Part shown: positions 56,553 through 64,000 of the stretch, one piece after another | How the letters are laid out: every line of letters begins with the position of its first letter | Position numbering within the stretch: the first letter of the stretch is position 1 | NCBI RefSeq assembly: GCF_036898095.1 | Contig: NC_090728.1 | Coordinates: 87,138,935 to 87,202,934, forward strand | Direction of reading: 5' to 3' | Source: Palaemon carinicauda | Lineage: Eukaryota > Arthropoda > Malacostraca > Decapoda > Palaemonidae | Length of the DNA: 64,000 bases | Notes under the pieces: generated by a model | Seen by the model: only the letters and a program-made list of their open reading frames with translations | What the model was told of the DNA's origin: nothing | Databases searched by the model: none | Translations under genes and position numbers: made by a program

Positions 56553-56987
56553 AGCGTATTTGAGGATCAATATCTGCATCTCTTGAGCTGTAAATTTCAT
56601 AAAGTCCATAAAGTTAGGGCATTCTGAATTTTTGAGGAAGCTAACACACTGCGAGTTGTACTTGTGTTAGTATTGGATTGGGGATCTGTCGAGGTGGAGA
56701 CCCAGTTCCACCTGAAGGGGAAACCCGTTGCTCTTGGGCCAGATGGGGGCTACTAGAGCAACTTGGCCTTTGAAAATCCTGAGCTTGTCTAACACTTTCA
56801 TCAACAGATTTATTGGTGGGAATAGGTAAATTCTCTCCCAAGTGTTCCAGACTAATGACATTGCGTCTGTGGCGTAAGCCCGAGGATCCGGGTTGGGGGC
56901 TACGTAGCACTCTAGTTTGTGGTTGGACTCTATTGCAAACAGATCTATCTGGAGATCCGGAACCTGAGAAAGGATACAAGAGGCCAT
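56553..56987 (-). pseudogene. D4 Pol C-terminus and YR N-terminus (right of D5 insertion)
   Basis: The 56667-56987 frame gives PDLQIDLFAIESNHKLECYV, then YLFPPINLLMKVLDKLRIFKG and ALVAPIWPKSN: the DIRS Pol C-terminal block. An overlapping frame and the segment 56553-56660 give the start of YR (SFLKNSECPNFMDFMKF). It ends abruptly at about 56987, where the oppositely oriented D6 begins. Confidence 0.78.
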
Positions 56988-57648
56988 GGCGGTATTCCTA
57001 ACCTTAAAACGACTATCCCCTCCAAAGACAACTCATATCAGGATAGTCTCATACAGCACGGCAGTAGTCCACTGCATAAACAGAGGCGGATCAAAATCTC
57101 CCAACCTGAATCAGATCCTGGTAATGATTTTTACCTTGGCAACCGTAAAGAACTGGTTTCTGTCAGCAACTCACCTGGCAGGAGTCCAGAACGTTATAGC
57201 AGACGCTCTATACAGGACGAAACCACTGGAATCAGAATGGTCCCTGGACATGAATTCATTCCGGTGGATATCCAGGCTGGTTCCGGGTCTCCAGGTAGAC
57301 TTGTTTGCGACACAACTCAACCACAAGCTTCCTTGCTATGTGGCCCCGAACCTGGACCCTCAGGCTTATGCCATGGACGCATTAACCCTGGACTGGAACC
57401 ATTGGAAGATTTACCTATTCCCTCCGGTGAATCTTCTGATGAACATTTTGCCCAAACTGCGCTCATTCAAAGGAGTAGTAGCTTTGGTGGCACCAAACTG
57501 GCCAAAGAGCAATTGGTTTCCTCTCCTTCTAGAGTTGAAACTTCGCCCCTTCCGGATCCCATACCCCAAGCTGACACAAGTAGTCCAAACACAGACTGTG
57601 TCAGATTCCTCAAGGATAGTGCAAAGCCTAACTTTGTGGATTTCATGA
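56988..57648 (+). pseudogene. D6 RNase H end and Pol C-terminus
   Basis: The frame contains TAVVHCINRGGSKSPNLNQ and FLSATHLAGVQNVIADALYR, the last two RNase H motifs (DNTTAV.. has become YSTAV, losing the Asp). Then LVPGLQVDLFATQLNHKLPC and IYLFPPVNLLMNILPKLRSFKG-like sequence. Continuous but 5'-truncated and with a lost catalytic residue. Confidence 0.75.
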
Positions 57649-58608
57649 AATTTGCAGCACACAGGGATGCAAACATCGACCCGGAAAATGTCCTCTTTAT
57701 CGAATCAGACAAGAGGGACTCAACACTTAGGCAATATGATTCGGCTGTGAAGAAACTAGCAGAATTTCTAAAGAATTCAGACGATACCCGAATGACCCCT
57801 AACTTGGCCATTTCGTTTTTTAGGTCCCTATTTAACAAGGGCCTAGCCGCTAGTACTATCACCACTATTAAATCAGCCCTGAAAAAGATTTTTCAGGTGG
57901 GCTTTAATATTAACCTAGCAGATTCATATTTTTCATCCATTCCAAAAGCCTGTGCTAGGCGTAGATCTTCTATTCGTCCACAAAAGGTCTCATGGTCTCT
58001 GAACGACGTCTTAAAGCTAGCATCAGACACCGATAACGAATCCTGCTCCTACATTTCGCTTCTTTGGAAGACCTGTTTCTTACAGCCATGGCCTCAGGTG
58101 CCAGAATTTCAGAATTGGCAGCTCTCTCCCGTAACACTGAAAACCTAGATTTCCTTCCGTCAGGAGAAGTCCTACTCTCTACAGATAGAGCTTTCCTAGT
58201 AAAAAATGAGGACCCACAAAATAGATGGTCCCCTTGGAAAATTGTTCCTCTACCCCAGGATGCTTCTCTGTGTCCAGTTGTTACACTACGGGCCTTCTTA
58301 GCTAGGACTGTCACACGCTCATCTGGCCCCTTGTTTGTCAGGGAACAAGGAGGTACTATCTCCATCTAAGGCATCAGACAGCAAATCCTTTACTTATCAA
58401 TCAAGCTAACCCGGAATCCTTTCCACATGCACATGATATCTGGGCTGTAGCAATCTCCATCAACTATTTCCAGAAAATGGATTTTGATGACCTTAAAAAG
58501 TACACGGGTTGGAAATCCCCTATGGTTTTCAAATGCCACTATTTAAAGAACTTACAGGCCCTTAAATTCCCTACTATTGCAGCTGGGAGTGTCATCTCCC
58601 CTGAATAA
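57540..58608 (+). pseudogene. D6 tyrosine recombinase, frameshifted
   Basis: Three frames are needed: up to about 58060 (DKRDSTLRQYDSAVKKLAEF, FSSIPKACARRRSS), then 58064-58369 (ASGARISELAALSRN with the first Arg), then to the stop near 58608 (HAHDIWAVAISINYF, WKSPMVFKCHYLK). In the H-x-x-R box the Arg codon is TGG (Trp) at 58441-58443, whereas D4 still has Arg. The catalytic Tyr (58540-58542) is kept. Inactive. Confidence 0.8.
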
Positions 58609-59114
58609 TCTCTTACCTTTCTTCCTTTTCGTCCAGCTCTCTTCCTTCTCCCTCCTACCTGCCACTCCCACCACGATGCTTCTCACCTCGGTCGATTTGT
58701 TTAGCCCCATATCTAACGTTATGTCATTGTTGCCTTGTTCATGTTGGTTGCTTTCATTTTGGATTGCATATAGCCTTACCCTTGGGTATTCGTACCGTTT
58801 GCCATGTTATTTTATTATGCATATCATGATTATACTGTATTACTTGCCTTGTGCCATTCATAGCATTACTACTTTTTTCTCTACTTAAGGCTTTTGGGTT
58901 TTGTGATGATTGTATTACATTACTTTATTTTGTTTGTACAGTATTCTTTACTATGTCTCATTTATGGCAATTTTCTATTTTACACCTAAGGTTTTTTGGT
59001 AATTGTGTATGTTATTTTACGTTCCTTAATAATATAGTAACCCCCACATGTACATGACGTTTTTAATTTACCCTTTTTTGATTTTATGGGCTTGGAAGGC
59101 ATTCTCTGGTTTAT
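58609..59114 (+). other. D6 3' UTR
   Basis: T-rich sequence after the YR stop with no coding similarity; the open frames here are short and featureless. Confidence 0.6.
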
Positions 59115-59205
59115 TTTCACCGGGCGTCACAGGTCGACCCAGAAAAGGGATTTTGACGAAGGAAAAATCTATTTCTGAGGAGATACCTGTGACGCCCGGT
59201 GAAAC
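59115..59205. repeat. ICR of D6
   Basis: CACCGGGCGTCACAGGT ... ACCTGTGACGCCCGGTG palindrome with the inner join CGACCCAGAAAA / GGGATTTTGACGAAGG. The second half is the inverse of the right terminus at 59520-59580. Confidence 0.85.
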
Positions 59206-59519
59206 CCTTCCCTGTTTTTTCCCCGTCCCTTTCCTTTCCAAGCCATCTCCTACAGAAGGATGTGTAGATGGCGCTCGAGTCGGGCGTCGGTGGAGTGGAT
59301 CAGGTTGGTTTGATTAGTGCCGCTGTAGCGGCTCATCCCTTATTGGCGAAGGAATTATCTAAATGGAAGACGACCTGTGAATAGTGGTTTTCACACGCCC
59401 TATCTTTATACACAACGCCCTTAGGGTGCTCGCACGAGGGTAGTAACCTCTGCATTCCATGCTTTAACTTTCTCTGGTATATTTGGAAGTATTTATATCA
59501 GAAAAGTAACAAGAAGGAC

Positions 59520-59580
59520 CTTTTCACCGGGCGTCACAGGTATCTCCCCAGAAATAGATTTTTCCTTTGTCAAAATCCCT
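59520..59580 (+). repeat. D6 right terminus
   Basis: TTTTCACCGGGCGTCACAGG continuing to CAAAATCCCT. The 59206-59519 interval is the inner ITR sequence without a gene. Confidence 0.8.
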
Positions 59581-59858
59581 TATCTGGCAAAAAAATTACT
59601 TCTAGAAAAAAATCTTCATATTATTGGAGGTCTATGTCAGGTCTATATAGGGTTGTAATCCCAGATCTTAGTAATAATTTTCAAGGTAGGAGATAGAATT
59701 TGAAACACTAATTTTCATGATAAATCGCCCTGGCGTCGCAAAACCAAAGGTCCGAGGCAAAAATCCTATGCATTTTGGAGATGTCCTAAGTCACCTTATT
59801 AAGTGGTATGAATGTGAAAGTCCTGTCATTAAAAATCGGTATTAGCCGGGCGGCTCCC
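59581..59858. mobile_element. piggyBac-like element, partial copy 2
   Basis: Inverse of about 44323-44600: it includes CATTTTGGAGATGTCCTAAG and TTATTAAGTGGTATGAATGT, and ends CCGGGCGGCTCCC followed by TTAA (59859-59862). It is cut on the left by the D6 terminus. Confidence 0.78.
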
Positions 59859-60372
59859 TTAACCATGAAAGACAACCCTTTCTGGTACAACCCAGGAGCG
59901 TAAGTGGTGGACTAACCTTAAATCTGCACTTTTTAGTGTAGATGCAACAGTTCCTCCTTTACTTAAACCTGTCACACTGTCCAAAGGAAAAAGGCAACCC
60001 TTTCGGCAGATGTGTTTGACAGCAAGCAGAGTAATGAGAAACTAGAAACTTTCTCACTCCTGTTTTCATGAGGCTAAACTAACTAGTTTAGCTTTTCAAT
60101 CTCAAGAAATTAAAGCTCTTTTGATGGACCATGATGCTTATGGAGGTGTGGACCCAAATGGTATTTTTCCTTTGCTTTTTATAAAGACTGCAGATTTCTT
60201 AGCTCCAAAGTTATATGTTATTTTGCGCAAGTTGGCAAGATGAGCTTTTAGCACTTGCTGGAGAATTGGTAATGTTACTCCACTATATAAATGTGTTTGT
60301 GGTAGCTCAAGTCCAATTGATTACCACCCAATTTCCATAAATACCACATTATTTAAAGTTTTTGAAAGTCTT

Positions 60373-60831
60373 TTGGCAAAACGTCTTAATAGGTTTGCTG
60401 AAGGTAATCATCTGTTCCCTAGTTTGCAATTTTATCTTCATAAAGGCCTTGGAGCATGTGATGCCCTTCTTACAATCTCCAATGCAGTACAGAAATTCCT
60501 TGATTGTGGTCCGGAAGTTTGTATGATTAGCCTTGACTTTAGTGCTGCCTTTGACCTTGTTAATTATGATGCCCTTGTTTTCAAACTCAAACACTTGGGA
60601 GTGGGTGGGTCATTTCATAGCATTGTTATTGAATATTTAAGTAATAGATCGGAAAGAGTTGTTGATGGGCACCATAGTGAATATATAAATTTTATATCTG
60701 GTGTTTCTCAGGGTAGTGTTCTTGGCCCATTACTTTTCATACTATATACACATAGCATGTGGTTTGGTCTTGAAAACAAGCTTGTTGCATATGGGGATGA
60801 TGCTACTCTTTGCATCAATTTCATTTCCTGA
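60373..60831 (+). pseudogene. LINE RT core fragment
   Basis: A 152-codon open segment with the RT core: ICMISLDFSAAFD-type motif A (SLDFSAAFDLVNYDALVFK), motif B (GVSQGSVLGPLLFILYT) and motif C (VAYGDDATLC). The catalytic Asp residues are present in both A and C. The sequence upstream (59880-60370) contains further RT N-terminal matches in broken frames; downstream the thumb is deleted. Confidence 0.78.
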
Positions 60832-60897
60832 ATATAGATCTGAGGTTGCTGAATCCTTTCTCCTGTCTGGTCTTCAGCTGCTGATTCTCATCTTAAT

Positions 60898-61257
60898 TTG
60901 TTGGACAGAAACTTACGGTCTATTAAATTTCTTATTCCTGATCTAGATATTAATCTCTGGCATCGTCGTTCAATTAGTTCATTATGCATGTTGCATAAGA
61001 TTTTTTATAACTCTGACCATCCTTTACATTCAGATCTCCCTGGACAATTCTATCCTGTTCGTAATACTAGGCAGGCAGTTAATTCTAATAGCCAGGCCTT
61101 CTCCATCATGAGGCTCAATACTACGCAGTACTCTAGAAGTTTTATTCCAGCTGTTACCAAGTTGTGGAATGATCTTCCTAATCGGGTGGTTGAATCAGTA
61201 GAACTTCAAAAGTTCAAAGTTGGAGCAAATGCTTTTTTGTTGACCAGGCGGACATGA
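60898..61257 (+). pseudogene. LINE ORF2 C-terminal region
   Basis: Includes SIKFLIPDLDINLWHRRSIS, LCMLHKIFYNSDHPLHSDLP and FIPAVTKLWNDLPNRVVES. The same three blocks recur at 62183-62530 and, degraded, at 46100-46340. The sequence directly before it is joined to the RT core by a deletion. Confidence 0.7.
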
Positions 61258-61304
61258 GTCTTTTTATAGTTTATTTATGACATATTTGTTTTTGATGTTG
61301 TTAA

Positions 61305-61605
61305 CCCTTTTACCCCCAGGTTCTTTGGAAATTTCCAACCCTTAACCCCCAAGGGGTTATTTTTTCCCCAGCACATTTTGCAGCATATTTTCTTTAAATT
61401 GCTCTAACAGCCTTAATTTTTGTCATAGAGAGGTCAGGTTGGTCTCATTCTCTTAGAAAATGCCTGAATTTTCTTAAAAAATTATCAAAAATATGAAAAA
61501 ATAGATTTTTATAGCATTTTTTTGCATGGACGTACCGGTACGTCCATGGGGGTAAAGGGATGGCTTTTGTGAAACGTACCAGTACGTCCTTTGGGGGTAA
61601 AAGGG
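61305..61605. mobile_element. 301-bp piggyBac-like MITE
   Basis: Ends CCCTTTTACCCCCA and the inverse TGGGGGTAAAAGGG, flanked by TTAA (61301-61304 and 61606-61609). The paralogous LINE site at about 62583 (TGTTGTTAATG) has one TTAA. The interior has the palindrome GGACGTACCGGTACGTCC. Non-coding. Confidence 0.88.
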
Positions 61606-61806
61606 TTAATAGTTTATATATGACATGTCTGTTTTGACGTTACTTATTTTAGAATGATTTATTGTTAATTTGTTCTCCATTTATTTATTTCCTTATTACC
61701 TTTCCTCACTGCGCTATTTTTCCCTGTTGGAGCCCCTGGGCTTATAGCATCTTGCTTTTCCAACTAGGGTTGTAGCTTGGATAGTAATAATAATAATAAT
61801 AATAAT

Positions 61807-62790
61807 GGAGATCTAGCTAAAATTACTGGATGGTGCAAATTATGAGGTATGAAGTCGAATCCTAACAAAACTCAAAGTATGATTGTAAATAGGTCAAGGA
61901 CAGTGGCTCCAGAACATCTGGATCTTAGCATTGATAATGTTTCTTTAACTTTATATGATTCTTTTAAAATTTTAGGTGTGATTCTCGACAGCAAATATAC
62001 TTTTGAGAAACACACTAGGTCTGTGTCTTCTTCAATTGCACAAAAAATTGGCTGATTAAGAGTCTATCAAGTTTTTTGGAGATCAATCTATTCTGAAGAA
62101 GTATATCAATTCTTTCCTTTTACCTTGCTTTGAATATTGTTTCCCTATCTGGTCTTCAGCTGCTGATTCTGATCTTAATTGGTTGGACAGGAACTTATGG
62201 TCTATTAAATTTCTTATTCCTGATCTAGATATTAATCTCTGGCACCGTCGTTTAATTAGTTCATTATGCATGTTGCATATGATTTTTCATAATTCTGACC
62301 ATCCTTTACATCCAGATCTTCCCAAACAGTTCCATCCTGTTCGTAATACAGTACTAGGTATGCAGTTAATTCTAATAGTCAGGCCTTCTCCATCATGAGG
62401 CTCAATATTACTAAGTCCTCTAGAAGTTTTATTCCAGCTGTGACCAAGTTGTGGAATGATCTTTCTAATGGGGTAGTTGAATCTGTAGAACTTCAAAAGT
62501 TCAAACTTGCAGCAAATGTTTTTATGTTGAACAGGCTAGCATAAGTTCTTTTATACTTTATATATCAAATATCTATTTTAATGTTGTTAATGTATTAAAA
62601 TATTCTATTTTAATTTTTCATAACTTCTTATATCGTTTATTTATTTCCCTATTTCCTTTCCTCACTGGGCTATTTTTCCCTGAGTGAGGACTTGGCCTTA
62701 TAGCATCTTGCTTCTCCAATTAGGGTTGTAGCTTAGGAAGTAATAATAATAATAATAATAATATAATAATAATAATAATGATAATAAAAA
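61807..62790 (+). mobile_element. CR1/jockey-type LINE copy 2, 5'-truncated
   Basis: Starts right after the (AAT)n tail of copy 1 with RT thumb sequence (NPNKTQSMIVNRSRTV, FKILGVILDSKYTFEKHTRS), continues through the C-terminal blocks in broken frames, and ends in (AAT)n at 62743-62785. It supplies the thumb region deleted from copy 1. Tandem with copy 1. Confidence 0.75.
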
Positions 62791-62954
62791 ATTGCAATCA
62801 GATCCTTATATGATAATTTAGTGGTCTACAAAGACAGGAAGAGGTCACATGATTCATACTGAATCGGTATGTAGAGTTGAAAAAGTCTTCCTTCCATTAA
62901 GGGGAACGTTTGTCACTTTTGGGGAGAAGACTACTATTAATTTCTTAAGTGTAT
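62791..62954. other. Short unassigned interval
   Basis: Between the LINE tail and the DIRS-like end. No motif recognised. Confidence 0.3.
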
Positions 62955-64000
62955 ATGACAAATTCGTAGATAATTTGTATTTTTCCTAACTATACAAACC
63001 ATAGCTATTTATTAGGGGTTATACTTTTGGCGGAGCTAATATGACGAGCCATTAAAATTTGACGAAGGTTAACTACCCACACCGCTAGTTAGCGGGGGGT
63101 AGGGGGGGCGGAGCTTGCTACCACTCCCGCTCACACACCTGTGATTTAGCTCACTTTGCTTGGAGGTAGAAATTCAAGGGGGATAGGGCTGGCGGGCAAG
63201 TTTGTATGAATAGCTAAGGTTCGTATAGTTAGGAAAAATACAAATTATCTACGAATTTGTCATTTGTTCCGTAACTGGAATACAAACCACGCTATTTATT
63301 AGGGGTGACTCACCCATTAGGAAGGGTGGACGTCCCTGCCAATCTGGCTTTTGGCTTTACCTGGGAGCTCCTTATCTGAGTATATTAGTACTCAAAAATA
63401 AGGATTTCCCTGCCCTCGCTAAAACCTTGCTACGCAAGGTCCGCGGCCTACGCAAGCTGTGTGTTGAGACATGCAGAAGTGTGACTGTCTAGGTAAAGTT
63501 ATTCCGAGTCTATTGTAGGAAAAAACTGATGTAACCAAGACTTTCCCAATAGCACCTCGCCAGGGTATGGAAACGCAACAGCATTAGCTTGATACTAGGT
63601 ACACAAGGTAGCATGGTTTACCTGCAGTGGTTTGAGGTCAGCTTATGCAGAGAACCCAGGATGCTGCTTTCCCCACTAGAGGGTAGGATGAAGAAAAGAG
63701 TAAGAGCCAGTTAAATCTTTTCATTCACGCAGACTCAAACCGGGTTACAGTGCCCTTAACCTTCTTCTACTTGTCCAATAAGGAGCTTGAGGTATACAAC
63801 CAGCTGTTGTGCAGCCACCACCAGACCAATAGAAATCGTATCGAGTTCCTCTGGGTCACGTCTTGCAAGAGAAAGGTTGTGAAAGTTACCTGGAGCATTC
63901 ACATTCTTTCTTGTTAAACCCGCGTCACAGAGTAATCTGCTTAGAAGGACCAGGGGCATAGCTATGGTGTTTCTTGTTTGTCTAGACTGAATCTTCCAAC
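62955..64000 (-). mobile_element. Right end of DIRS-like element D7 (runs out of window)
   Basis: A terminus at 62955-63010 (TGACAAATTCGTAGATAATT...) is inverted at 63208-63264. There it is fused to a second block (TTGTTCCGTAACTGGAATAC...). That is the same terminus-then-ICR layout, about 250 bp apart, as the D5 3' end (50082 and 50326). By analogy the YR should be encoded on the minus strand beyond 64000. 63321-64000 shows no recognised domain. Confidence 0.55.
63756..63959 (-). CDS. Unrecognised small ORF within D7 end
   Basis: 67 codons with no motif I recognise (contains SLARRDPEELDTISIGLV and AAQQLVVYLKLLIGQVEEG). The first codon is ATG at 63959. It may be part of a DIRS 3' region, a continuation of an upstream frame outside the window, or noise. 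Confidence 0.2.
   Translation of the reverse strand: MPLVLLSRLLCDAGLTRKNVNAPGNFHNLSLARRDPEELDTISIGLVVAAQQLVVYLKLLIGQVEEG

Larger units (their letters stand above)
56988..59580 (+). mobile_element. DIRS-like element D6, 3' part, head-to-head with D4
   Basis: Plus-strand element of the D4 subfamily: end of RNase H, Pol C-terminus, YR, a 3' UTR of about 500 bp, ICR (59115-59205) and right terminus (59520-59580, ending CAAAATCCCT). The 5' part is missing at the junction with D4. Its right end abuts a piggyBac-like fragment, its insertion site. Confidence 0.8.
59863..61805 (+). mobile_element. CR1/jockey-type LINE copy 1
   Basis: A plus-strand non-LTR retrotransposon: RT region (about 59880-60831), a deletion of the RT thumb, the C-terminal region (60898-61257), and a 3' UTR ending in an (AAT)n run at 61785-61805. 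The clade is uncertain: no RNase H is seen, and the 3' tail is a trinucleotide repeat. A 301-bp MITE lies in its 3' UTR. It has stops upstream of 60373 and cannot be active. Confidence 0.75.

Overview
This window looks like repeat-dominated chromosomal DNA from an invertebrate animal. A decapod crustacean is my best guess. The reasons are the dense CT/TA microsatellites, the abundance of DIRS-type tyrosine-recombinase retrotransposons, the RNase H-bearing LINEs, and pogo/Tigger elements with mostly intact transposases. That placement is inference; no host gene or rRNA is present to confirm it. No bacterial-style operons, tRNA genes, rRNA or CRISPR arrays were seen, and no convincing host protein-coding gene. 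Almost every long coding frame belongs to a mobile element or is a microsatellite artefact.

Layout. 1-2682: 3' half of a DIRS-like element, with an intact tyrosine recombinase (YR), an internal complementary region (ICR) and a right terminal repeat. 3185-8433: a pogo-like terminal-inverted-repeat (TIR) element full of CT microsatellite, carrying a nested intact Tigger transposon (5772-8276). 8452-11706: two more non-autonomous TIR elements and a very long TA microsatellite. 11735-13331: two partial DIRS left-end repeats abutting the 5' half of an I-like LINE (13332-17279, minus strand). 17280-22140: mostly unassigned, with a DIRS-type hairpin remnant at 18579-19040. 22141-42336: LINE fragments split by a roughly 17.3-kb DIRS insertion (24141-41485). 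That insertion carries its own nested guests: a LINE with 8-bp target duplication (25801-32302), a MITE (32647-36166) that itself holds an intact Tigger (33103-35923), and a hAT-like insert (38530-40312).

42337-46668: LINE remnants interrupted by a deleted Tigger copy, a piggyBac-like TTAA element and a second LINE type. 46669-59580: a block of four DIRS-like elements. The centrepiece is one apparently complete element (D5, 50082-56552) with intact gag, RT-RNase H and YR frames and near-perfect inverted termini, inserted into the YR gene of an older DIRS copy. A head-to-head pair of degenerate DIRS elements meets at about 56987. 59581-62790: a piggyBac-like fragment and two tandem CR1/jockey-type LINE fragments, one holding a 301-bp TTAA MITE. 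62955-64000: start of the right end of another DIRS-like element running out of the window.

How it works together. The DIRS copies share one architecture: asymmetric inverted ends plus an ICR that is the reverse complement of the two ends joined. This matches replication through a circular intermediate and YR-mediated insertion. Two insertions can be 'undone' by eye using paralogous sequence, and both show only 5-6 nt of shared A/T-rich sequence and no longer duplication. The most valuable content is this readable set of nested insertions and the likely recently active D5 and Tigger copies. In the texts below D1-D9 are my labels for the DIRS-like copies and A-E for the I-like LINE copies.
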